Source: Bacillota bacterium
Lineage (GTDB): Bacteria; Bacillota; Clostridia; Christensenellales; Aristaeellaceae
NCBI GenBank assembly: GCA_023458835.1
Contig: JAEWWY010000214.1
Location: forward strand, 1 to 14,118
DNA: 14,118 nt
Direction: 5' to 3'
Under the pieces are notes generated by a model. That model saw only the letters and a program-made list of their open reading frames with translations, ran no database searches and had not been told where the DNA came from. Every line of letters begins with the position of its first letter. Position 1 is the stretch's first letter. This document shows, in pieces, positions 6,324-13,599 of the stretch. A program made the position numbers and the translations under genes.

Positions 6324-9300
6324 TTACTCCCATTTCTGTTTAGGGGGCGGCTGGATGGCGCCCGGGCGCTTGCTTCCATCCTTGAGCACAAAGCCCAGAT
6401 CGCAGTCGAAATTCTTGCCTCCGCTGGTCACCATCACATCTCCGGTATAGGCCGTATCCCCCTGGGCCCCGGCAAGCGTACTTGCCAGCAAGGGGTAATC
6501 CGTCCGCTGCTTCGCCGGTATAAGCTCCGGGTACATGGTGACCTGCACCTGGCTCATCATGGGATACGCATTGTCAAACAGGTAATAGCCGTATGCGTCT
6601 GTAACGGTGGATGCCACCTTAAGCCCTTCCTGTATGAGTGCCACGTTGAGGCCGGGAATACCTGGCTCGCCTGCATCCTGCAGCCCGTTTCCGTTCTCAT
6701 CCAGCCAGGCAAAGTCCCCCAGCTTGCCGGTTTTGACGGCTCCCACATCCTGGCCGGCCTGATCCATGCCCATGTTCAAAACAAAAGCATCTGAAAAGCC
6801 GGCGGCAACATCCGCCACGATGCTCACAGCTTCCCCGCTTTGCAGCCGCTCATCGTGCGGCTTCACAAACAGATATCCTTGCGGCAAAGCGGCGCCAACC
6901 CTGTATTCTCCAGGCATCAACTGATCGAAGCGGTACGCGCCATCCTCCCCTGCCTGCATGGTCTTGAGCGGTGTGTTAAGGTCATGGCTTTCATACAGCG
7001 ATACCTGCACGCCTGCAAGCGGCAGTATCGCACCCTGTTCATCTGCCCAAGCCGTTCCTGATATGGAGGTATACTGTTTTACCCCGGCCCGGACATCCGC
7101 GATCTCTTCCCCTTCCAGGAGCGTCAAGCCGCGCAAAACGACGGTACCCGGCGCATCATCGCGGAACATATTTTCCCCGGCATCCATATCCGCTGCCATG
7201 CTGTTTTCCGAAAGGTGCACGGTAAGGTTGTATGTTCCCGGCAAGATCACGGGCAGATCATATGCGCCGCTTTCATCCGTCAAAAGGGAGGCAAAGACGC
7301 CGCCTGTCAATGTATCCAGTACCTGCACCTCAAGCCCTCCTAAAAGGGCCTCCTCCGGCTCCTGGAGGCCGTTGTTGTTCTCGTCCAGCCATACATGGCC
7401 CCTTAGGGAGGCGGGCAGCACAACGCCCACCAGGCGGCCATCCAGCTCTTTCCCCATGGGAATGTCCATATCCAGACTTCCCTGCGACTCAAGGGATGGA
7501 TTCATCAATATATTTTCTGCGGCTCTTGTAAAGACCATCCCTGAAGGAAGCGATACGTTCAGCGTATACGCACCGGGCCGCAGGCGGTCCAAGAGGAACG
7601 CTCCATCAGCACCGGTGACTGCGCTCCCGGCTTCCTGGCCGGTACGATGGCTTACAAGGGTGAAGTGCACGCCGGAAAGCGTGTCTTCTCCTTCCTCCAT
7701 GACTCCGTTTGCATTGGCGTCATGGAACGATGTGCCCGATATGCGGCCCAACGCCACCGCTCCGCACAGGGGCGCCTGCTTTGCCTCCCCAATTTTCAGT
7801 TCGAAGGCTTCGCCGAGCGCAGCCAGATCCTCGCCGGCAATTTGGCTGCCACCTGCGGTCTTTGCCGCATATACCGCGCCTTGCGGCAGCAAGTATGACA
7901 ACGTATACCGGCCCGGATGAAGATCTGCAAAAGCAAAGGCTCCGTCCACGCCTGTGACGGCGCTTTGCACCACCTCGCCGGATTCGGACATCAGGTCTAC
8001 CTGCACCCCTTCGAAACCCCCTTCCTCCTGGGAAAGAAGGCCGTCATCATTGGCATCGGCAAATATTTGTCCCCTCACACCGGCAGGCAGAATGATACCT
8101 GCGTATACTCCGGTCACATGCTGGCCCAGGGCCACAGGGATAAGATCGGTCAGCCCTTCGTTTCCCTCCAGCACCTGTATCCGGCTTCGGGCTTCCCCTT
8201 CGACCAGTCTGGTGAACATGTAATCGGGCGACTTTTCCACTGCCAGGGTGTAATCCATGGGCATCAATTCATCAAAGGTATACTGGCCGGAAGCGTTGGT
8301 TTCGCTGCTGGCCACCAGTTCTCCCTCCTGGCCCAGCAGCCGAACAAGCACGCCGGGAACAGGCTCCTCTCCCGTATCGTAAAGCCCGTTGTAGTTTGCA
8401 TCAGCAAATATGCTGCCGCTAAGGCTGCCCGGCACCACGGCGCCGGCGCCTATGGCCCTGCGCTCACCGCTTGATATATTCAGCGTCACGGTCGTATCCC
8501 GCTTGCCGGCACGCTCTAGAAAGAGGTTTTTATAGTCCGCATCGCTGACCGGAACCTGGGTAAACACCACGCCCGTATCCGGCAGAACAGCGCGCAGATT
8601 ATACTCCCCGCCCCGCAGGCTGGCAAAGCGGAAGGCACCGTCCGGCCCGGTCACAATGGTGCCCAGATCCTTTGCAGCGCCTGACCTTGACAATTCCAGG
8701 GTCATGCCGCTCAAAAGCTGTTCGCCCTCGTCCCATACGCCGTTGTAATTATCGTCCAGGAAGGCCACGCCCTCCAGGATCACCTCCGGCACAAAGCCGA
8801 TATTCTGGTTTTCTTCCCGGGTGCCGGATTCCAATACATATTTTCGTTCCTCAGTACCCACACCCTCGGTGGTGATGATGGAACGGTTCACGCCGCCTGC
8901 TGAGCGGGTAAAGCTCATACCCTCCGGGCTTTTCACGGTGTACAGATACGTATCTGTACGGGCAATGATTTCATATCCTCCCGTATCATCTGTAGTATAT
9001 GTATAGCTTTGCCCGCCCCGGGTGCTTGCCAGCGTAATCTGGCAGCCCTGAAGGCCGGGTTCGCCCTCATCCATGATACCATCCTCATTGACATCCAGCC
9101 AGACGCGGCCGCTGATCCTGCCGGTTTTGATACCCCCTACGCCAAATTCGGCCGTTTGGCCTTCATGCAAGGTGAAAGGCTGCGTCATGCCCTGGCTGCT
9201 ATCTGCCATGGGCACTGTATTTCGCTTGATCCCGCTCACATCCCCCTGCTGGGAAAGCCAATACACCTCGGGCAGCGTAAAGCGGAGAATATATTCCCCC

Positions 9301-12300
9301 GGTGCGATACTGCTTATGGAAGCCTGTCCGGTGCGGTCTGTGACGGCCTGGGCAACCACCGCGTCCGTAGCACCTGCAGCCGGGAGAACCTCCACCAGCG
9401 TTCCTTCAATGGCCCGCTCATAAATGCCCTGCAGGCCATCGTTATTGCTATCCCAGAAAGCATTGATCTCAATCCCTGCAGGCGATACGGTCCCCACCAT
9501 GCGCTGGGCGGCCTGGCCGCTTCCCAGCAGGAAGGGTTCCTGCGCCTGCGAATCCGCCAGCGCCTTTCCGGCAGGTAAAGCGATAGACATGCGGTATTGC
9601 CCGGGTGCCAGGCTGTCAAAACGATACACCCCATCCGCGGCTGTTTGCACGGATCCAATCTGCGCCCATGCCCCGCCGCTTTGCTCTATGAAAAGATTCA
9701 CCTGCGCCCCGGAAAGGGATGCCTCTCCCGCTCCCTGAGCGCCGTCCCGGTCACTGTCTTCAAATACGGTGCCCGCGACCGCAGCCGTCTGCAAAAGCAC
9801 AGCCGTTTGAGGTGCTGCATCCTGCCCCGGGAAAACTTCCACAGAAATGGAAGCAGCCACATTCCCCTGATCATGCTCCATTTGCCATGCACCCGATTGA
9901 TCGGCGAGCACCGTTTGGGGCAGCAATGCCCGCACATGATACACACCGGGGATCAGGTCAACAAAAGCGCACTGGCCGTTTGCGTCAAGCAGGCCCTGTG
10001 TTTCTTCCGGCCCCGAGACCGCCACAGGGGCATCGGCAAGACCGGCCCCATTGAAGTGTATCAGCAGCCTTCCCGTAACCGTCTGGTCAAGCGTAAGCTG
10101 CCGCTGTGATCCCGCGGGAATATTGGCATCCAGGGAAACATTCCCCTTTTCCCATGTCTGCATCCCCTCTTGGCGGATAGCAAGCCCCTGGGGTACTTGC
10201 AGCGTAAGCGTGTATGCACCGCTGAACAGCTTATTAATATAGTAGGAACCATCATCGGCGGGCGTCAAATCGGCCACGGGCGCCCCCTCCAAGTACAGAG
10301 AAGCGGTGCCAAGGGGATAGGTATAGCCCTGCAGCTTTACCGCAAGCGCGCCATACCGGCGCACAGATGCGTTTTGCGCAGCTTCGCCGCCGTATGGAAG
10401 CGTTATGGAAGGAAGCAGCGCCTCGTGCCCCTCCGCCTGCGCATATCCGTCACCGGGATAGAAACCCGCCTGGGAAAAAAGAGTGTCGGGCAGCTTCAGC
10501 GCCACCTGATATTCCCCGGCCATCAGCGCATCAAAGCGGTACTGGCCCTGCGCGTCTGTCACAGCGGAGGATACTACCGCTCCGGCCTTCATCAGCGTGA
10601 CCTCAACGCCGGCAGCGCCCGCCTGGTTTTCCTGTTCATAAATGCGGCCATACAGCGCGCACATTTTGGAAAATGCGATTTGAACCTGGGTCTGTTTATT
10701 GAGAGCCGTCTGGGCGGCCAAATAGAGCCCGCCCGCGTCACGCTGCCCGGCTATGGCCGTGTTTTCAGGAAGCTGCGCATACAGCTCTCCTGTTTGGCCA
10801 TCTATGGATACACCCGAAAAGTCGAATGTCCCCTGGCTGTCCGTGTAGCCGTAATAGCTTACATTGCCGGAACCGTGCCACAGCACAAGCTGTCCCTCGG
10901 CCCCCTCTTCCCCGTCGTCCCTGCGCCCGTTTTGATTGGCGTCGTCAAACATCCGCCCCGACAATGCGGGAGTGGTCCCTACTTTCAGGGACAACGCGCC
11001 TTCCTCTTCCGTAAGGTATGCGCTTTCTCCGGACCATTGAGGGGTTTGAATCAGCGTTGGGACCTGTACCGTTCCGGCGGACCTTGAAATCTGCACCGAC
11101 AGTTTGGTTTCCCCGCCCGCATTCATTTGCAGGGCCGTTACCTGCTCCCAAGCGCCTGTGTACGATGCCGCGTCCACCCATACGGACGCAGGCTGCGGCG
11201 CAGCATCCGTGGTGACAAACACCTGCCCCTGTGGTTTTTCCTTCAGCTTTATGCCTTGGGGGAGCGTGATCATATGCAAAACAGAGGGGCCGTTTCCCGT
11301 CTTGAAAAGCAGCATCCCGCTGCCGTTTTCCGGAACGGCGGCCTTGCCGCTTACGGAGGAATAGTTCAGCGGCTGCAGCGTCATGGCATCGCTTGATTCA
11401 TTTTGGGCGGTCCAGGTGCTGTAGGCATATGTCCCCGGCTGGGAAAGGCGCAAAGCGGCATCCGCCACCGGGCAGCCTTCCATCCGTTCGCCCCATACCA
11501 GCAGCCCCTTGGGGTTGTCAAGGGTCGGCGACACCCCTGCTGCACTTTCGATCCAGACAGAGCCTTCCCCATCTCCCGCACCAAAGGATGCGTCAAATTC
11601 CACTGTCTGCTTCTGCCCTTCTGACAGCGTTCCGGAAAGGTTCAATAGAAGGATATCCGCCTGATCACCATGGCTGACTGCCGCGACCGGCGCCGCAAAG
11701 CCGCTGTCCGGCATCCGCCATCCATCGGGCAGCTTCACAGCCAGGCGCGGGCTATCCAGCGCGGGGCCTCCCTCATGACTTACCGTGAGGACTATGCGGC
11801 CCTGTTCCTTTGCCGCGGCGGATATGCGCAGCACGGCCCGGCTGTCAAACACCCAGGCGCGAAGCGCCATGCTGTCGTTTTCCCCATAGGCGGTGACGAT
11901 GTTCCCATCACGACCTGGATACTGGTACTGCCACGATTGCCTGGCAGTAAGCCCAATCCGGGCCACACTGGCCATATTGGCATACGGCGTACGGCGGGCA
12001 AGCCCGACCTGCACACGGATTTCCCCCATCGCGAACTCCGCCGGCACAACCGCTATCCCATCCACCGTGCCATAGACGATCTTTGCGGAAGCTGCCTTCT
12101 GGCCGTCCAGCGACAGCTTCTGCCCGGGCGCAAGATTCCTTTCTCCGCCAAGGGGCTGTCCCTGGCCGTCAAAAAGGCTGACCTTGGCCTGTATCCCCTC
12201 CGTGCCAGGCGTTACGGTAATGCTCTTGATTTCTTTTCCTGATTGATCCGGGTGCGGGTTTCCGCCTTCATCCAATAGTACAAGGCCGCCAATGTCCACC

Positions 12301-13166
12301 GTATAGCCCTGGAGTGGAACCGTGTTCCCCTCCGCAGCCTTGCTGGAAAGGCGGAATTCCGCCGTTTGATCTTTGGCATACTGATCTCCGGCAGGCGTAG
12401 AATCAACCTCTATGCCTCCCAGCAAGCGGTCATGCAAAGGCACGGGCGCATTTGCAGCGGCAAGGCCGGTCACGCTATCCTCCGTGCCCATGTAAGGAGC
12501 AATATGAAAGGCCACATCCTCCGCAGGCAGCGTCCCTTCCGGCGACAGCGTCTGGCGCAGGATGTATTCACCCTCAGGCAGCGGCGCCGCCGCCCGATAC
12601 CGGCCTTCGTTGTCCGTTGCAAAGGAAAGCGCCGTCTGCCCGCTTTCGTTCAGCACAGCGAAACTTGCGCTTCCCGCAGGCTGCCCGTTTTGCGCAAGTG
12701 TATTGCTTAAGGTAAACAGGCCTTCCCGGGCATAGGCCAGCACATCCGCCTGCAGGTTCCCTTCCCCATCCCATGCCAGGGGAATAATGTCCTGGCAGAC
12801 ATAGGCGTCAGGGATGCTCTCCGCCACAGGGCGCAAGGAAAGACCGCGGCTTGCATCCTGCACGCTTACCTTCAGCGATTCGGGGATCCCCGCTTCCTGC
12901 TGTTCCTGCGTGCGGTTGGTGGCGATCTGCCCCAATCCGGTGTCCCCGCAAAGCACTTCAAAGGTGCCGCCCAGGGGCACGGTCTGCCACTGCAGCAAGG
13001 CGTTGAGCTTCAAGCCCCGAAAGGATACGGAAAGCGTGACCTCCTCGCCGGACGATGCTCCGGCTGTCAAAAACGCCAGAAAAGCAGCCAGGATCAAAAC
13101 GCCACCTAATAGAATCCGCCCTGTTTTGCCAAAAATGAAAGCCCTTCCTGTTTGCCGGCGCCTCAT
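6324..13166 (-). CDS. Giant secreted SdrD-B/Cna-B-type repeat protein
   Basis: A 2,280-aa extracellular protein. Residues 1-38 are a signal peptide: basic MRRRQTGR..GKTGR, hydrophobic core LLGGVLILAAFLAFL, then TAGASS as likely cleavage site. Residues about 40-735 are a unique beta-rich region without a recognised domain, apart from a Cna-B-like stretch near 150-220 (DNEGRYRAAAPLPEGEYIL). Residues 735-2259 are about 14 tandem beta-sandwich domains. The C-terminus is a short basic/proline tail (KRPGAIQPPPKQKWE). There is no LPXTG motif, closing hydrophobic segment, dockerin or S-layer-homology domain, so the attachment mode is unclear: release, an uncleaved N-terminal anchor or wall-polymer binding are all possible. 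The frame is open to 13271, but the promoter -10 lies inside that extension; ATG 13166 follows GGAGGAG. Related proteins act as adhesins or stalks; the ligand here is unknown. Confidence 0.92.
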   Translation of the reverse strand: MRRRQTGRAFIFGKTGRILLGGVLILAAFLAFLTAGASSGEEVTLSVSFRGLKLNALLQWQTVPLGGTFEVLCGDTGLGQIATNRTQEQQEAGIPESLKVSVQDASRGLSLRPVAESIPDAYVCQDIIPLAWDGEGNLQADVLAYAREGLFTLSNTLAQNGQPAGSASFAVLNESGQTALSFATDNEGRYRAAAPLPEGEYILRQTLSPEGTLPAEDVAFHIAPYMGTEDSVTGLAAANAPVPLHDRLLGGIEVDSTPAGDQYAKDQTAEFRLSSKAAEGNTVPLQGYTVDIGGLVLLDEGGNPHPDQSGKEIKSITVTPGTEGIQAKVSLFDGQGQPLGGERNLAPGQKLSLDGQKAASAKIVYGTVDGIAVVPAEFAMGEIRVQVGLARRTPYANMASVARIGLTARQSWQYQYPGRDGNIVTAYGENDSMALRAWVFDSRAVLRISAAAKEQGRIVLTVSHEGGPALDSPRLAVKLPDGWRMPDSGFAAPVAAVSHGDQADILLLNLSGTLSEGQKQTVEFDASFGAGDGEGSVWIESAAGVSPTLDNPKGLLVWGERMEGCPVADAALRLSQPGTYAYSTWTAQNESSDAMTLQPLNYSSVSGKAAVPENGSGMLLFKTGNGPSVLHMITLPQGIKLKEKPQGQVFVTTDAAPQPASVWVDAASYTGAWEQVTALQMNAGGETKLSVQISRSAGTVQVPTLIQTPQWSGESAYLTEEEGALSLKVGTTPALSGRMFDDANQNGRRDDGEEGAEGQLVLWHGSGNVSYYGYTDSQGTFDFSGVSIDGQTGELYAQLPENTAIAGQRDAGGLYLAAQTALNKQTQVQIAFSKMCALYGRIYEQENQAGAAGVEVTLMKAGAVVSSAVTDAQGQYRFDALMAGEYQVALKLPDTLFSQAGFYPGDGYAQAEGHEALLPSITLPYGGEAAQNASVRRYGALAVKLQGYTYPLGTASLYLEGAPVADLTPADDGSYYINKLFSGAYTLTLQVPQGLAIRQEGMQTWEKGNVSLDANIPAGSQRQLTLDQTVTGRLLIHFNGAGLADAPVAVSGPEETQGLLDANGQCAFVDLIPGVYHVRALLPQTVLADQSGAWQMEHDQGNVAASISVEVFPGQDAAPQTAVLLQTAAVAGTVFEDSDRDGAQGAGEASLSGAQVNLFIEQSGGAWAQIGSVQTAADGVYRFDSLAPGQYRMSIALPAGKALADSQAQEPFLLGSGQAAQRMVGTVSPAGIEINAFWDSNNDGLQGIYERAIEGTLVEVLPAAGATDAVVAQAVTDRTGQASISSIAPGEYILRFTLPEVYWLSQQGDVSGIKRNTVPMADSSQGMTQPFTLHEGQTAEFGVGGIKTGRISGRVWLDVNEDGIMDEGEPGLQGCQITLASTRGGQSYTYTTDDTGGYEIIARTDTYLYTVKSPEGMSFTRSAGGVNRSIITTEGVGTEERKYVLESGTREENQNIGFVPEVILEGVAFLDDNYNGVWDEGEQLLSGMTLELSRSGAAKDLGTIVTGPDGAFRFASLRGGEYNLRAVLPDTGVVFTQVPVSDADYKNLFLERAGKRDTTVTLNISSGERRAIGAGAVVPGSLSGSIFADANYNGLYDTGEEPVPGVLVRLLGQEGELVASSETNASGQYTFDELMPMDYTLAVEKSPDYMFTRLVEGEARSRIQVLEGNEGLTDLIPVALGQHVTGVYAGIILPAGVRGQIFADANDDGLLSQEEGGFEGVQVDLMSESGEVVQSAVTGVDGAFAFADLHPGRYTLSYLLPQGAVYAAKTAGGSQIAGEDLAALGEAFELKIGEAKQAPLCGAVALGRISGTSFHDANANGVMEEGEDTLSGVHFTLVSHRTGQEAGSAVTGADGAFLLDRLRPGAYTLNVSLPSGMVFTRAAENILMNPSLESQGSLDMDIPMGKELDGRLVGVVLPASLRGHVWLDENNNGLQEPEEALLGGLEVQVLDTLTGGVFASLLTDESGAYDLPVILPGTYNLTVHLSENSMAADMDAGENMFRDDAPGTVVLRGLTLLEGEEIADVRAGVKQYTSISGTAWADEQGAILPLAGVQVSLYESHDLNTPLKTMQAGEDGAYRFDQLMPGEYRVGAALPQGYLFVKPHDERLQSGEAVSIVADVAAGFSDAFVLNMGMDQAGQDVGAVKTGKLGDFAWLDENGNGLQDAGEPGIPGLNVALIQEGLKVASTVTDAYGYYLFDNAYPMMSQVQVTMYPELIPAKQRTDYPLLASTLAGAQGDTAYTGDVMVTSGGKNFDCDLGFVLKDGSKRPGAIQPPPKQKWE
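6390..10966 (-). repeat. About 14 tandem SdrD-B-like domains in the giant protein
   Basis: Copies of about 92-121 aa begin near residues 735, 838, 939, 1031, 1131, 1231, 1352, 1464, 1582, 1697, 1809, 1921, 2035 and 2149. The pattern is 'xGxxFxDxNxNGxxDxGE, G(V/L)xVxL, TxxxGxYxFxxLxPGxYxL, xLP'. The acidic loop, which binds Ca2+ in staphylococcal SdrD B domains, is recognisable in copies 1, 5-12 and 14 and missing in 2, 3, 4 and 13. Copy 14 (GDFAWLDENGNGLQDAGEPG) is the most canonical and ends in DCDLGF. The copies are divergent in sequence, so the array is old rather than a recent duplication. Confidence 0.88.
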
Positions 13167-13185
13167 ATGTGCTCCTCCATCAAAA

Positions 13186-13211
13186 GAAAAGCCTGCTGAA
13201 CAGGCGTTTTC
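13186..13211 (-). promoter_or_regulatory. Terminator-like hairpin in the leader of the giant gene
   Basis: Read on the minus strand, GAAAA-C-GCCTG (plus 13201-13211) pairs with CAGGC-TTTTC (plus 13186-13195), making a 10-bp stem with one bulged C and loop TTCAG, followed by TTTT. It lies between the predicted transcription start (about 13253) and the GGAGGAG ribosome binding site (plus 13172-13178), the position of a transcription attenuator. It may instead simply stabilise the 5' end. Confidence 0.5.
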
Positions 13212-13240
13212 CTCCGTATCCAAAACCAGCCTGAATTGGC

Positions 13241-13258
13241 ACATGGTCTCTACCATGT
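13241..13258. promoter_or_regulatory. Inverted repeat over the transcription start of the giant gene
   Basis: ACATGG-TCTCTA-CCATGT has perfect 6-bp arms with a 6-bp spacer. It begins 2 bp downstream of the predicted -10 element and covers the predicted +1, the usual place for a repressor operator. As RNA it could also form a 5'-terminal hairpin. Confidence 0.45.
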
Positions 13259-13259
13259 T

Positions 13260-13288
13260 ATAGTAAAGCACCCCATAGGCTTTGTCAA
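13260..13288 (-). promoter_or_regulatory. Promoter of the giant repeat-protein gene
   Basis: On the minus strand a perfect TTGACA (plus 13283-13288) precedes TACTAT (plus 13260-13265) by 17 bp; TATAAC three bases further on is an alternative. The start near 13253 gives a leader of about 87 bases and rules out translation from the open frame upstream of 13166. Confidence 0.65.
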
Positions 13289-13374
13289 CTATTCCAACCC
13301 GTATGGATATGTAAAAACAAGGAAGCCGAAAGCGGCCTGGAGCACTGTCTTTGGGCGTAACAGCAAAAAATGCC

Positions 13375-13499
13375 AGCTATGAAATGGGAGGCGCATTCCG
13401 CTGTATAAAACGGAACTCGCCCCCCCGATTATTTATGGTTTGACGGTAGCTGAAGCGTGAATGCCACCGGTCCGCCGGCTGGATTACTGCCTCATAGCT
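13375..13499. other. Structured non-coding spacer (candidate RNA element)
   Basis: The 13289-13574 interval between the Cys-rich gene and the giant-gene promoter has no plausible gene. Within it AGCTATGA (13375-13382) and TCATAGCT (13492-13499) can close a 125-base domain. Inside lie a hairpin with 15-base arms (13386-13400 with 13411-13425; GGG, GGCG and TTCCG paired with CGGAA, CGCC and CCC, with mismatches) and a GC hairpin (13464-13470 with 13475-13482; CCACCGG, loop TCCG, CCGG-C-TGG). It matches no riboswitch or RNA class I can recall, and its strand is undetermined. On the minus strand it would be the 3' untranslated part of the Cys-rich gene; on the plus strand it could read into an antisense transcript. 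Confidence 0.35.
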
Positions 13500-13568
13500 C
13501 ATTCCTTATCGGTCCCGTCAGTCCGGAGCCGGTCATCCATGCCGCCCCGGGCTTCTTAGGTATTGTAG

Positions 13569-13599
13569 TCACGATTAGCATGGGGAGTGACAATCGTGA
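13569..13599. repeat. Inverted repeat around the stop codon of the Cys-rich gene
   Basis: TCACGATT (13569-13576) and AATCGTGA (13592-13599) are perfect 8-bp arms separated by 15 bases, spanning the stop codon at 13575-13577. There is no T-run after it on the minus strand, so it is not a standard intrinsic terminator; it might protect the 3' end or help slow RNA polymerase. Confidence 0.4.

Noticed and set aside
6324..6400. LPXTG sorting signal or C-terminal anchor on the giant protein
   Set aside because: The last 60 residues contain no LPxTG-like motif and no hydrophobic stretch; the end is KRPGAIQPPPKQKWE followed directly by the stop.
6958..7920. 320-aa plus-strand open frame opposite the giant gene
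   Set aside because: It is antisense to several repeat domains; the translation is low-complexity Ser/Pro/Arg-rich with no domain, and no ribosome binding site or promoter supports it. The same holds for the other long plus-strand frames between 6324 and 13166, such as 10170-11087.
13167..13271. Longer N-terminus for the giant protein (35 more residues)
   Set aside because: The predicted -10 element and transcription start lie inside this extension, the extra residues precede a normal signal peptide, and the GGAGGAG site points to the ATG at 13166.
13313..13340. Possible minus-strand terminator GCCG-CTTT-CGGC with TTCCTTGTTTTT after it
   Set aside because: The stem is only 4 bp before a mismatch and the T-run is interrupted, so it is too weak to call as the terminator of the Cys-rich gene.
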